A stretch of DNA of 9,424 nt from Gemmatimonadales bacterium (GCA_025929805.1 JAICPP010000119.1:1-9424); one strand, 5' to 3'; numbered from the stretch's first letter, positions 1 to 7,815 are shown. The notes: generated by a model from the sequence alone, not told the origin. Translations and numbers: made by a program.

Positions 1-3000
1 CCCGTCCACTCCGGCGACATCTCGCGCGCCAGGGCGTGCCACTCCTGGAGCGCCCGCACCTCGCCGGCCCGGCTGCGGAGGGCTATGATGGCGTCGCAGG
101 CGGCTGAAGCGGCTGAAAGCGTAGTGGTGTAGGGCACTCGGCGTTGAAGAGCCGCCCGCCGAATGGCGTAGTCATCCTGTTGAGTGAGCTTACCCAAAGG
201 AGTGTTGATGAGCAGCTGGATCCGGCCGGACAGGAGCAGGTCGATGGCATTGGGGCGCCCCTCGTACACTTTGAGCACCCGCTCGGTCGGAATGCCACGG
301 GCTCGGAGATACCTCGCCGTGCCTTCCGTACCCAATACTCGGAATCCAAGAGCGTGAAATCGACGCGCAATCGGCACCACGTTGGCCTTGTCATGGTCGT
401 TGACGGTCACGAACACCGATCCCTCCAGCGGGAGTGCTCCGTCGGCCGAGATCTGCGCCTTGGCAAACGCCATCCCGAATGAGTCCGCAATGCCCATGAC
501 CTCACCGGTCGAGCGCATCTCAGGACCCAATATCAGATCCACTCCGTGCAGCTTGCTGAAGGGAAATACCGCCTCTTTCACCGCGACGTAGGGCTGGAGC
601 ACGTCGTCGTGCAGCCCGAGCTCATCGAGCGTCTTGCCCACCATGACAGCGGCAGCCAGGCTCGCGAGCGGAACCCCGGTGGTCTTGGACACGAAGGGAA
701 CAGTCCGCGATCCGCGGGGGTTCACCTCGAGGACATAGACGATCCCGTTCTTGATCGCAAACTGCACGTTCAACAGACCGACCACTCCCAGCCGCTCGGC
801 AAAGGCCCGCGTGTGGCGGCGCATCTCTTCCACCTGAGACTCGGTGATGAGATACGGTGGCAACACGCAGGCAGAGTCGCCGGAGTGAATCCCTGCATCT
901 TCGATGTGCTGCATGACCCCACCAATGACACATCGGGTGCCATCGGCGATCGCGTCGACGTCCGCTTCGAAGGCATCTTCAAGGAAGCTGTCGATGAGCA
1001 CCGGGTGCTCCGGCGACACCCGAGCCGCGCGCGCGAAGTAGCTTCGGAGCGAGCCGTCGTCGTACACGATCTCCATCGCGCGGCCACCCAACACGTACGA
1101 CGGTCGCACCAGTACGGGATAACCGACTCGAGCGGCTACCGCGATCGCCTCTTCGACTGATGACGCCACGCCGCTGGGTGGCTGGCTCACTCCCAGTTGC
1201 CGGGTGACCGCCTCGAACCGCCCCCGATCCTCAGCCAGGTCGATGGCCTCAGGGGAGGTGCCGAGGATGCTGACGCCTTCGCGTTCCAGGGCGTGCGCCA
1301 GCCGCAGCGGGGTTTGCCCGCCGAGCTGGACCACGACCCCGATCGGTTGCTCCAGCGCCACCACCTCCAGCACGTCTTCGAGCGTAAGTGGCTCGAAGTA
1401 CAAGGCGTCCGAGATGTCGAAGTCGGTGGATACGGTCTCGGGATTGGAATTCACCATGACCGTGCGGTAGCCCATCTCGCGAAAGGCCAACGCGGCGCGG
1501 ACACAGCAGTAGTCGAACTCCACACCCTGCCCGATCCGATTGGGCCCGCTACCCAGGATTACCACGGTGCGCTCCCCACTGGGACGCGCCTCGTTCTCCT
1601 CGTCGTATGAGGAATACAGGTAGGGCGTGGACGACGGGAACTCACCGGCGCAGGTGTCCACCGTCTTGTATGCGGGCCGGAGTCCAAGCCGATGTCGCTC
1701 GGTTCGAATGGCGGATTCAGTAGTGCCGCTGAGGTCCGCCAGCTGGCGATCAGAGAAGCCCAGGCGCTTCATGCGTCGCAGCAAAGAACGTTGTTCTTCG
1801 TCGGACCGGCAGTCAGCCCACTCCTGCTCCGCCTCCAGCAGCTCGGCCAGTTGATGGATGAACCAGGGATCGATTCCGGTGCTTTCGGCGACCGCTTCTA
1901 CCGGTATGCCGCGTTGGAGGGCGTACTTGATCTGGTAAATCCGTTCCGGCGTCGGCGTGCGAATGGCTGCCAGAATCGCCTCGCGGCTGGTGTCCTCGAG
2001 GCGGTCGTCTGCGGGTGTGATACCGATGGTCCAGCCCGTTCGATCTGCCTCCAACCCGCGGAGGCCCTTCTGCAACGCCTCCTTGAAGGTGCGGCCGATG
2101 GCCATCACCTCGCCGACCGATTTCATCTGGGTGGTCAGGGTTGGGTCGGCCGCGGGGAACTTCTCGAAGGCAAATCGGGGGATCTTGACCACGACATAGT
2201 CAAGCACCGGCTCGAAAGATGCCGGAGTGGTCTTGGTGATGTCATTCGGCAGCTCGTCCAGCCGGTAGCCCACCGCCACCTTGGTTCCAATGCGGGCTAT
2301 GGGAAATCCGGTTGCTTTGGAGGCCAGCGCGGATGAGCGGGATACCCGAGGGTTCATCTCGATGACCAGCTGCTCACCGGTGCTCGGGCTCACCGCAAAC
2401 TGGATATTGCACCCACCGGCGGCCACTCCGATTTCGCGGATGATCCGAATTGCCGAGTCGCGCATCGTCTGGTACTCACGGTCGGTAAGGGTCATGGCCG
2501 GCGCCACCGTGATCGAGTCGCCGGTATGGACACCCATGGGATCGAGATTCTCTATGGAACAGACGATGACGACGTTATCGGCGCCGTCCCGCATGACCTC
2601 GAGCTCGAACTCCTTCCAGCCGATGATACTTCGCTCGACCAGCACCGAGCCTACCGGCGACAGTTCCAGTCCTCGACGGATCAAAATCTCGAGCTCTTCC
2701 CGGTTGTAGGCGATGCCGCCGCCGGACCCGCCCAGGGTGAAGGAAGGGCGGAGAATCGAGGGATATCCCGTGGTCTCCACCACGCTCAAGGCTTCCTCTA
2801 CACTGTGCACCGTCTGGCCTTGGGGAGTGGCCAGCCCGATCCGGCACATGGCGCGGGCAAACTCGTCCCGGTCTTCGGCCAACCGGATCGCCCGCTCATT
2901 CGCGCCGATCAGCTCGACTCCATACTTCTGCAGAATGCCGTCGCGCTGAAGGGCCATGGCGACGTTCAGGGCGGTCTGCCCACCCATAGTCGGAAGCAGC

Positions 3001-3254
3001 GCGTCCGGCCGTTCCCGCTCGATCACTTTGGCAACCCATTCTGGAGTGACCGGCTCGATGTAGGTTCGATCCGCCAGCTCGGGGTCGGTCATGATCGTTG
3101 CCGGATTCGAGTTGACCAAAACGACCCGGTAACCCTCTTCCTTGAGCGCTCGTACAGCTTGAGTGCCGGAATAGTCGAATTCGGCGCCCTGGCCGATCAC
3201 GATCGGCCCTGAGCCGATGAGGAGTATGGTGGAGAGGTCAGTGCGCTTGGGCAT
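1..3254 (-). CDS. carB: Carbamoyl-phosphate synthase large subunit, 3' end beyond window
   Basis: This subunit makes carbamoyl phosphate from bicarbonate, two ATP and ammonia supplied by the CarA glutaminase, feeding pyrimidine and arginine synthesis in the cytoplasm. The frame is open from ATG 3254 to the window edge (1084 codons); E. coli CarB has 1073, so only a few residues are missing. Two ATP-grasp halves are visible. The first begins with the GSGPIVIGQGAEFDYSG loop and has metal ligands E299 and N301 in EMNPRVSRSS. The second restarts with GSGPNRIGQGVEFDY, then RPSYVLGGRAMEI, with E843 and N845 in EVNPRGSR. An oligomerisation domain lies between them (about 400-550). A C-terminal MGS-like allosteric domain keeps K956, the TEGT loop, KVYEGRP and the INTPLGK segment, so UMP/IMP control is plausible. 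The start is set by AGGA 8 nt upstream, inside the preceding gene, which overlaps by 17 nt. carA is not in the window. Confidence 0.97.
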   Translation of the reverse strand, partial: MPKRTDLSTILLIGSGPIVIGQGAEFDYSGTQAVRALKEEGYRVVLVNSNPATIMTDPELADRTYIEPVTPEWVAKVIERERPDALLPTMGGQTALNVAMALQRDGILQKYGVELIGANERAIRLAEDRDEFARAMCRIGLATPQGQTVHSVEEALSVVETTGYPSILRPSFTLGGSGGGIAYNREELEILIRRGLELSPVGSVLVERSIIGWKEFELEVMRDGADNVVIVCSIENLDPMGVHTGDSITVAPAMTLTDREYQTMRDSAIRIIREIGVAAGGCNIQFAVSPSTGEQLVIEMNPRVSRSSALASKATGFPIARIGTKVAVGYRLDELPNDITKTTPASFEPVLDYVVVKIPRFAFEKFPAADPTLTTQMKSVGEVMAIGRTFKEALQKGLRGLEADRTGWTIGITPADDRLEDTSREAILAAIRTPTPERIYQIKYALQRGIPVEAVAESTGIDPWFIHQLAELLEAEQEWADCRSDEEQRSLLRRMKRLGFSDRQLADLSGTTESAIRTERHRLGLRPAYKTVDTCAGEFPSSTPYLYSSYDEENEARPSGERTVVILGSGPNRIGQGVEFDYCCVRAALAFREMGYRTVMVNSNPETVSTDFDISDALYFEPLTLEDVLEVVALEQPIGVVVQLGGQTPLRLAHALEREGVSILGTSPEAIDLAEDRGRFEAVTRQLGVSQPPSGVASSVEEAIAVAARVGYPVLVRPSYVLGGRAMEIVYDDGSLRSYFARAARVSPEHPVLIDSFLEDAFEADVDAIADGTRCVIGGVMQHIEDAGIHSGDSACVLPPYLITESQVEEMRRHTRAFAERLGVVGLLNVQFAIKNGIVYVLEVNPRGSRTVPFVSKTTGVPLASLAAAVMVGKTLDELGLHDDVLQPYVAVKEAVFPFSKLHGVDLILGPEMRSTGEVMGIADSFGMAFAKAQISADGALPLEGSVFVTVNDHDKANVVPIARRFHALGFRVLGTEGTARYLRARGIPTERVLKVYEGRPNAIDLLLSGRIQLLINTPLGKLTQQDDYAIRRAALQRRVPYTTTLSAASAACDAIIALRSRAGEVRALQEWHALAREMSPEWT

Positions 3255-4188
3255 CCACCATTTCCTGCAGCGTCTGCTCCAGCGTGATCGTAGGCGACCA
3301 GCCAGTGGCGCGCTGAAGCTTGCGCGCATCGCCAACCAGATACGGTATGTCCCCGGTGCGCACCAGCGTAGGATCGGGCACCGGCTCGGCTTCTACGCCG
3401 ACCAGTTTCGCAACTCGGCGGAACAGCTCCCTTAGACTGATTCCCTCGCCCCTGGCAATGTTGTAAGTCTCGCCGGGCTCGCCCCCCCTGAGGAGGCCGA
3501 GGTAAGCCTCTACCACGTCTCGCACATCGAGTAGATCGCGCACTGGCTCCAGATTCCCGGTCGCCACCTCGGTGCTGGCAGTCCTCTTCGCGGCCAGTAG
3601 CCGCTCGACGAACGACGGCACTACGTAAGGAGGACGCTGGCCCGGACCGGTATGAGTGAAAGGCCGGGCGACAATTACCCGGAGCCCCGCGCGACGCCAG
3701 GCCTCCAGCCCGGCAACTTCGGCTCCGAGCTTACTCGCCGCGTACGGCGACTGGGGACGCGGAGAATCGGTTTCCACCCGGGGTGAGGGGGGACCATTTC
3801 CGTATACCTCGCAGGTGGAAATAACCAGTAGCACGGGGTCGAGCCCATCAGTGTCTCGTCTCGCGAGCATCGCGTCGACCAAGCGGGCCGTTCCCGCGGC
3901 GTTCACCAACCAGGCCCGGCCCGGGTCTGCACGAGCCTCGCGAACCGTAGCGACGGCCGCGAGATGTACCACGGCTTCATGGGGAAGACCGACGGCCGCT
4001 CGGACGCTGTCCGAATCGCTCAGCTCAAAGGGTGTCACGTGCACCAAACCCTTCCAGCCAGAACGGAACCAGGTTGCTGGCTCCGTGCCCGGCCGACATG
4101 CGGCGGTCACGGCGTGCCCGGCTTCAACCAGCCGCCCGATCAGGTGCCGGCCAACAAAGCCATCTGCCCCCGTCACCAGCACTCTCAT
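3238..4188 (-). CDS. rmd: NAD(P)-dependent sugar-nucleotide reductase, probably GDP-4-keto-6-deoxy-D-mannose reductase (Rmd-like)
   Basis: A 316-residue extended short-chain dehydrogenase/reductase. The N-terminal Rossmann motif is GADGFVG (residues 7-13). The catalytic triad is S124/T125 in LVISTCEVYG plus Y149 and K153 in SPYAASK. The segment RPFTHTGPGQ (175-184) closely resembles the RPFNHTGPGQ signature of Rmd enzymes, which reduce GDP-4-keto-6-deoxy-D-mannose to GDP-D-rhamnose. The preceding gene, gmd, makes exactly that substrate 12 nt upstream, which supports the assignment. The product would be a donor for lipopolysaccharide or another surface glycan. GDP-6-deoxy-D-talose formation or an epimerising fucose-synthase activity cannot be excluded from sequence, though GDP-fucose synthases usually carry different active-site motifs. 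The ribosome binding site before ATG 4188 is weak, so translation is probably coupled to gmd. Its end overlaps carB by 17 nt in another frame. Confidence 0.83.
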   Translation of the reverse strand: MRVLVTGADGFVGRHLIGRLVEAGHAVTAACRPGTEPATWFRSGWKGLVHVTPFELSDSDSVRAAVGLPHEAVVHLAAVATVREARADPGRAWLVNAAGTARLVDAMLARRDTDGLDPVLLVISTCEVYGNGPPSPRVETDSPRPQSPYAASKLGAEVAGLEAWRRAGLRVIVARPFTHTGPGQRPPYVVPSFVERLLAAKRTASTEVATGNLEPVRDLLDVRDVVEAYLGLLRGGEPGETYNIARGEGISLRELFRRVAKLVGVEAEPVPDPTLVRTGDIPYLVGDARKLQRATGWSPTITLEQTLQEMVDAQAH

Positions 4189-4200
4189 AACAGCAAGAAC

Positions 4201-5166
4201 TCAATCGCTCCGGCGCAGGCGCTCGAGATCGGCATCCACCATCATGGCAACCAACTCTCGAAACCCCACCTTAGGACTCCAGCCGAGCTCCTGGCGGGCC
4301 TTGGACGGATCGGCTTGGAGCACGTCGACTTCCGCGGGTCGAACGTACTTTGCGTCGGTCTGGACATAGTCCTGCCAGTTCAAGCCGACGTGCCCGAATG
4401 CGACCTCCACTAACTCACGAACGCTGTGGGTCTGGCCGGTGCCCACCACAAAGTCCTGAGGCCGGGGCTGCTGGAGCATTCGCCACATCGCCTCGACGTA
4501 ATCACCCGCATAGCCCCAGTCGCGGCGAGCATCCAGGTTGCCCAGCCTGAGCTCTTTTGCCAGCCCCAGTTTGATGCGCGCTACCCCATCGGTGACCTTG
4601 CGGGTCACGAACTCGATTCCACGCCGGGGAGACTCGTGATTGAAGAGAATGCCACTAACCGCGTAAAGGCCGTAGGACTCACGATAGTTTACCGTGATCC
4701 AGTGGCCGTACACTTTTGCCACGCCGTAGGGTGAACGAGGATAGAACGGCGTGGTCTCGCGCTGCGGCGTCTCGGTCACCTTGCCGAACATTTCGGAGGA
4801 GCTGGCCTGGTAGAACTTGGCTGACGGATGCACCAGCCTGATCGCCTCCAGAATCCGGGTGACCCCCAGAGCGGTGAACTCGCCGGTAAGCACCGGCTGC
4901 GTCCAGGAGGTGGGCACGTAGGACTGCGCCGCAAGGTTGTAGACTTCGTCCGGCCGGGTATCCTGGAGCACGACGGTGAGCGAATGCTGATCCAGGAGAT
5001 CCGCGGCCACGACCTCGATCTGGTCGAGAAGGTGCTCGATCCGCTCATAGCTGTGGTGGCTGGTCCGGCGGACCACACCCACCACCTCATAGCCCTTGGC
5101 GAGCAGTGTCTCCGCGAGATAAGAGCCGTCCTGGCCGGTGACTCCGGTGATGAGCGCCTTAGGCAT
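4201..5166 (-). CDS. gmd: GDP-mannose 4,6-dehydratase
   Basis: Converts GDP-D-mannose to GDP-4-keto-6-deoxy-D-mannose, the common precursor of GDP-D-rhamnose, GDP-L-fucose and related deoxysugars. The 321-residue length is usual for bacterial Gmd. Visible hallmarks are the nucleotide-binding loop GVTGQDGSYLAE (8-19), QASSSEMFG with S123/S124/E125 as active-site residues, Y147 and K151 in SPYGVAK, the Gmd-typical NHESPRRG (176-183), and GNLDARRDWGYAGDYV from 209. E. coli Gmd has Thr where S123 stands; Ser there is a conservative change. It is the first gene of a probable gmd-rmd-carB transcript and is divergent from rpmB across 88 bp. ATG 5166 is the natural start, since the Rossmann motif begins at residue 5; the ribosome binding site (GGCGGTG) is only moderate. 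Confidence 0.96.
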   Translation of the reverse strand: MPKALITGVTGQDGSYLAETLLAKGYEVVGVVRRTSHHSYERIEHLLDQIEVVAADLLDQHSLTVVLQDTRPDEVYNLAAQSYVPTSWTQPVLTGEFTALGVTRILEAIRLVHPSAKFYQASSSEMFGKVTETPQRETTPFYPRSPYGVAKVYGHWITVNYRESYGLYAVSGILFNHESPRRGIEFVTRKVTDGVARIKLGLAKELRLGNLDARRDWGYAGDYVEAMWRMLQQPRPQDFVVGTGQTHSVRELVEVAFGHVGLNWQDYVQTDAKYVRPAEVDVLQADPSKARQELGWSPKVGFRELVAMMVDADLERLRRSD

Positions 5167-5254
5167 CGAGCACCGCCAGGCCAGGTTGTGTCACAGGTAG
5201 CTCCCAGTTACGTTTGTCGGCTTGTCGAGTTGATACTGAATCAGGATGGAGCTT
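5167..5254. promoter_or_regulatory. Divergent intergenic region, gmd / rpmB
   Basis: Eighty-eight bases separate the gmd start (minus) from the rpmB start (plus), so both promoters must lie here or reach into the genes. On the plus strand TTGTGT (5186-5191) and TACGTT (5209-5214) are separated by 17 bp and could form a weak sigma-70-type promoter, with transcription starting near 5221. TTGTCG occurs twice (5214-5219 and 5222-5227). No convincing minus-strand promoter for gmd was found. The assignment of exact elements is weak. Confidence 0.3.
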
Positions 5255-5446
5255 ATGGCACGGGTATGCGCCGTGTGCGCCAAGGGGCCGGTCACCGGCA
5301 ACAATGTCAGCCACGCCAACAATAGAACCAAGCGGCGGTGGTATCCCAACCTGCAGACGGTGCGTGTCCTGGTGGATGGTGCGCCCAAGCGGATTCGGGT
5401 TTGCACGCAGTGCCTAAAGAGTAATCGAATCAAGAAAGCCAGCTGA
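5255..5446 (+). CDS. rpmB: 50S ribosomal protein L28, zinc-ribbon form
   Basis: Structural protein of the large ribosomal subunit, 63 residues. It begins MARVCAVCAKGPVTGNNVSH, and the GPVTGNNxSHxxNxTKRRWxPNLQ block is diagnostic of L28. Two CxxC pairs (C5/C8 and C50/C53) indicate the zinc-binding (C+) version; many bacteria also or only have cysteine-free L28. An in-frame ATG at 5246 would add MEL. ATG 5255 is preferred because AGGA at 5243-5246 is 8 nt upstream and L28 proteins normally begin close to this point. It is the only annotated housekeeping gene on the plus strand. It stands alone, divergent from gmd and convergent with rplQ, and is followed 27 nt after the stop by a strong hairpin. 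rpmB is often paired with rpmG, but no rpmG is seen here. Confidence 0.96.
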   Translation: MARVCAVCAKGPVTGNNVSHANNRTKRRWYPNLQTVRVLVDGAPKRIRVCTQCLKSNRIKKAS

Positions 5447-5465
5447 CATCACTGTCGCTGACCCG

Positions 5466-5500
5466 AAAAAAAGGGGACCCTGAGGTCCCCTTCTTTATTT
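5466..5500. terminator. Bidirectional intrinsic terminator between rpmB and rplQ
   Basis: GGGGACC (5473-5479) pairs perfectly with GGTCCCC (5484-5490) around a CTGA loop, and two further A-T pairs extend the stem. A T-rich run (TTCTTTATTT, 5491-5500) follows on the plus strand. A run of seven A (5466-5472) precedes the stem and becomes a U-tract for minus-strand transcripts. The element therefore can end both the plus-strand rpmB mRNA and the minus-strand rplQ operon mRNA, which converge here. Confidence 0.92.
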
Positions 5501-5515
5501 ACCGGTGTTGGCAAT

Positions 5516-5872
5516 CTACTCGGCAAGGAGCTCGATCCGCGCTACATCGGCGCCGTCACCCTCGCGGTGGCCCAGCTTGAGAATTCGGGTGTACCCACCT
5601 GGCCTTGCCGCGAAGCGGGGCCCGATCTCACCGAAGAGCCGGGTGAGAGTGTCTCGATCCTTGATCCGCCGTTCAACCAGGCGCCGGGCGTGCAGGTCGC
5701 CCCGCCGAGCCAGCGTAATGAGTTTTTCGGCGAAAGGCCGGAGCTCCTTTGCCTTGGCCTCGGTGGTAATGACCCGTCCATGCACGAAGAGGCTGGTGGC
5801 CATATTGTTCAGCATGGCGCGTTTATGGCTCGACGTGCGAGACAGCTGACGGCCCTTGGCGCGATGCCGCAT
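5516..5872 (-). CDS. rplQ: 50S ribosomal protein L17
   Basis: Large-subunit ribosomal protein of 118 residues, recognisable from its opening MRHRAKGRQLSRTSSHKRAMLNNM, the signature region near residues 34-55 (VITTEAKAKELRPFAEKLIT), and a C-terminal GGYTRILKLGHREGDGADVARIEL. Length is normal. It ends the ribosomal operon; its start codon overlaps the rpoA stop by one base (TAATG), a usual sign of translational coupling. A G-rich stretch in the last codons of rpoA supplies a likely ribosome binding site. Transcription probably stops at the hairpin some 20 nt beyond its stop codon. Confidence 0.98.
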   Translation of the reverse strand: MRHRAKGRQLSRTSSHKRAMLNNMATSLFVHGRVITTEAKAKELRPFAEKLITLARRGDLHARRLVERRIKDRDTLTRLFGEIGPRFAARPGGYTRILKLGHREGDGADVARIELLAE

Positions 5873-6939
5873 TACAGCCCATCCCCCACGATGGTCGTGG
5901 ACGGCTGCACCACCGGAGCAGTGCCCGGCCGGACTACCCTGAGCTCGCCATCCACCTCTTCGAAGCCCATCCCGAAGTTCAGCCCTTCCCGCTGCAGCAG
6001 CTCCGCAATTTCGCTGAGCGCCTTTTCTCCGACGTTCTTGACCTTCAGGAGATCGTCCTCGGAGAACTCAACCAGATCCTTCAGGGTTCGAATGTTCGAG
6101 TTCTTGAGCGAGTTGAGCGAACGCACCGAGAGGCCGAAATCATCGATGGGCCGCGCCAGCCGCTGCCGCAGGTTGCTTCCACCTGCGCCGCCGACGGCTG
6201 CCCCGCTGTCGCGCATTGTCGGCACCTTCCCAAAGTCAACGAAATACTGGAAGTGGACCTGGGCCAATGCCGCCGCGTAGGCGATCGCATCTTCCGGGGT
6301 TATCGTGCCGTTGGTTTCGACCGACACCGTGAGTCGGTCGTAGTCGGTGCGCTGACCAACACGGGTTTCGGCCACGGTAAAGTTGGCCCGCCGGACCGGA
6401 TTGTAGATGGCGTCCACCCGCACCAGGTCGATGGGAAGGGAGCGGTCGGCGGGGTGCATCTCAGCCTCCACATAGCCCCGACCCTTGTTGACGTAGAGCT
6501 CCATGCTCACATCGCGGTCGTCCTGTAGGGTGAACAGGAGATGATCGGGGTTCTTGATCACCACCGACCCATGCTCCTGGATGTCTCGGGCATACACCGG
6601 CCCGGCACCCTCGCGCCGAATGTGCAGCACGGCGTCATCGACATTGTCGGCCAGCACCAGGGTGAGCGCCTTGAGCCGCTGCACGATCTGGTGCACATCC
6701 TCGAGCACGCCCTGCACCGTCTGGTGCTCGTGAACCACACCGTCCAGGCGAAAGCCCCAGACCGCACTCCCGCGCAGCGAGGAGAGCAGCAGCCGGCGCA
6801 GCGAGTTGCCCAGGGTATATCCGAAGCCGCGCTCGAGCGGCTGAAGACGGAATTCAGCGGCGTTCGGGTTGTCGTCCCGCTTCGTCATTTCGACGAGGTG
6901 CGGACGAACCAATCCAGTCAGATCGATGGTCATGGTCAC
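5872..6939 (-). CDS. rpoA: DNA-directed RNA polymerase alpha subunit
   Basis: The alpha subunit nucleates assembly of RNA polymerase and contacts upstream promoter DNA and activators. The 355-residue product has the N-terminal dimerisation domain (LERGFGYTLGNSLRRLLLSSL, about 33-53) and the C-terminal helix-hairpin-helix domain (LSVRSLNSLKNSNIRTLKDLV through NVGEKALSEI). The Arg and Asn of VRSLNSLK correspond to E. coli R265 and N268, so UP-element recognition is probably kept. After LNFGM it carries about 30 extra residues, acidic then Pro/Val/Thr-rich, longer than the short E. coli tail. The start is uncertain. GTG 6939 has GGAG 11 nt upstream; ATG 6933, two codons later, has GAAG 5 nt upstream, and either gives essentially the same protein. 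The gene follows a 93-bp gap after rpsK and overlaps rplQ by one base. Confidence 0.98.
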   Translation of the reverse strand: MTMTIDLTGLVRPHLVEMTKRDDNPNAAEFRLQPLERGFGYTLGNSLRRLLLSSLRGSAVWGFRLDGVVHEHQTVQGVLEDVHQIVQRLKALTLVLADNVDDAVLHIRREGAGPVYARDIQEHGSVVIKNPDHLLFTLQDDRDVSMELYVNKGRGYVEAEMHPADRSLPIDLVRVDAIYNPVRRANFTVAETRVGQRTDYDRLTVSVETNGTITPEDAIAYAAALAQVHFQYFVDFGKVPTMRDSGAAVGGAGGSNLRQRLARPIDDFGLSVRSLNSLKNSNIRTLKDLVEFSEDDLLKVKNVGEKALSEIAELLQREGLNFGMGFEEVDGELRVVRPGTAPVVQPSTTIVGDGL

Positions 6940-6962
6940 TTCGTATCTAGCTCCATAGTCTA

Positions 6963-7024
6963 GAGTCGGGAGTCAGGAGTCGGGAACTCAGAGCGGCGAT
7001 CTACACGCTCCTGACTCCAGACTC
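6963..7024. repeat. Inverted repeat of GAGTCNG heptamers between rpsK and rpoA
   Basis: The left part holds three tandem heptamers, GAGTCGG, GAGTCAG and GAGTCGG (6963-6983). The right part holds the same unit inverted (CTGACTC 7011-7017, CAGACTC 7018-7024, then CTGACC). Positions 6963-6979 and 7008-7024 are reverse complements at 16 of 17 bases, with a 28-nt loop. No T-tract follows on the minus strand, so it does not look like an ordinary intrinsic terminator. It may be a dispersed intergenic repeat, or an mRNA hairpin affecting rpoA expression or mRNA stability. Confidence 0.85.
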
Positions 7025-7032
7025 CTGACCCA

Positions 7033-7434
7033 TCAGACGCGCCGCTTCTTGGGCGGACGACAGCCGTTGTGCGGAATCGGAGTCACATCGCGGATGGACA
7101 CGACCCGAAGTCCTACCGAGGCCAGCGCCTGGATGGCTGACTCCCGGCCACTGCCCGGGCCCTGCACCCGGACGTGCACTCGGCGGAGCCCCAGGTTCAT
7201 GGCCTCGCGGCCGCAGTTCTCGGCGGCGACGGTTGCCGCAAAGGGGGTGGACTTCTTCGATCCCTTGAAGCCCGCCTTGCCGGCGGATCCCCAGGCCAGG
7301 GCGTTCCCCCGCATGTCGGTAATGGTGATGAGCAGATTGTTGAACGTGGCCGAGATGTGGGCAATGCCCTCGGAATCCACCACCTTCTTGGAACGCTTGG
7401 CGCTGGGCGCCTTGGCTGGAGCAGGAGCGGTCAT
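7033..7434 (-). CDS. rpsK: 30S ribosomal protein S11
   Basis: Small-subunit platform protein near the mRNA exit and E site, 133 residues. The first 20 or so residues are an Ala/Pro/Lys-rich extension. The conserved body starts at GIAHISATFNNLLITITDMRGN and includes SAGKAGFKGSKKSTPFAA, the RRVHVRVQGPGSGRESAIQAL region and the C-terminal DVTPIPHNGCRPPKKRRV, all typical of S11. The ATG at 7434 follows the rpsM stop codon immediately, so the two are probably translated together. In many bacteria rpsD follows; here the next gene is rpoA. Confidence 0.98.
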   Translation of the reverse strand: MTAPAPAKAPSAKRSKKVVDSEGIAHISATFNNLLITITDMRGNALAWGSAGKAGFKGSKKSTPFAATVAAENCGREAMNLGLRRVHVRVQGPGSGRESAIQALASVGLRVVSIRDVTPIPHNGCRPPKKRRV

Positions 7435-7815
7435 TTACTTCTTCGTCACTTTCTTCTTGCCGGCGATGGCCCGCCGGGGACCCTTCTTGGTCCGCGCGTT
7501 GGTGTGGGTCCGCTGCCCTCGCACCGGAAGTCCCCGGCGATGGCGAATGCCCCGGTAGCTGCCGATATCCATGAGGCGCTTGATGTTCATGGCGACTTCG
7601 GTTCGGAGCGCCCCCTCGACCTTGACCGAGCGTTCGATCATCTGCCGCAGCCGGGCGACCTCCGCGTCGGAGAGGTCACGCACCCGGGTGTCAGGGTTCA
7701 CGCCGGTCTCGCCCAGAATGCGGCTGCTGGTGGGCCGGCCAATGCCAAAGATGTACGTGAGGGCGATCTCGACCCGCTTTTCGCGTGGGAGATCAACTCC
7801 AGCAATACGCGCCAT
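7435..7815 (-). CDS. rpsM: 30S ribosomal protein S13
   Basis: Head protein of the small subunit that contacts 16S rRNA and the P-site tRNA and forms intersubunit bridges. The 126-residue chain starts MARIAGVDLPREKRVEIALTY and carries the RxxMDIGSYRGIRHRRGLPVRGQRTHTNARTKKG signature region (residues about 80-112) and a basic C-terminal tail. An in-frame extension to 7905 exists, but it runs through rpmJ in another frame and has no S13 similarity. ATG 7815 has AAGG 6 nt upstream, within the end of rpmJ, and lies 2 nt after the rpmJ stop. Confidence 0.98.
   Translation of the reverse strand: MARIAGVDLPREKRVEIALTYIFGIGRPTSSRILGETGVNPDTRVRDLSDAEVARLRQMIERSVKVEGALRTEVAMNIKRLMDIGSYRGIRHRRGLPVRGQRTHTNARTKKGPRRAIAGKKKVTKK

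Noticed and set aside
144..3212. Several plus-strand ORFs of 70-228 codons
   Set aside because: They lie opposite carB, whose minus-strand frame is continuous and full of conserved motifs. Their products are low-complexity Arg/His/Ser-rich chains with no recognisable domains.
5191..5433. Minus-strand ORF opposite rpmB
   Set aside because: It is antisense to a clear L28 gene and overlaps the gmd upstream region; no recognisable domain.
5567..6280. Plus-strand ORF of 237 codons opposite rplQ and rpoA
   Set aside because: The minus-strand genes are unambiguous; this is a shadow with Ser/Arg/Pro-rich composition.
6963..7024. Reading the rpsK-rpoA inverted repeat as a rho-independent terminator
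   Set aside because: The stem is long, but no U-tract follows on the transcribed strand, and rpoA must be expressed downstream.
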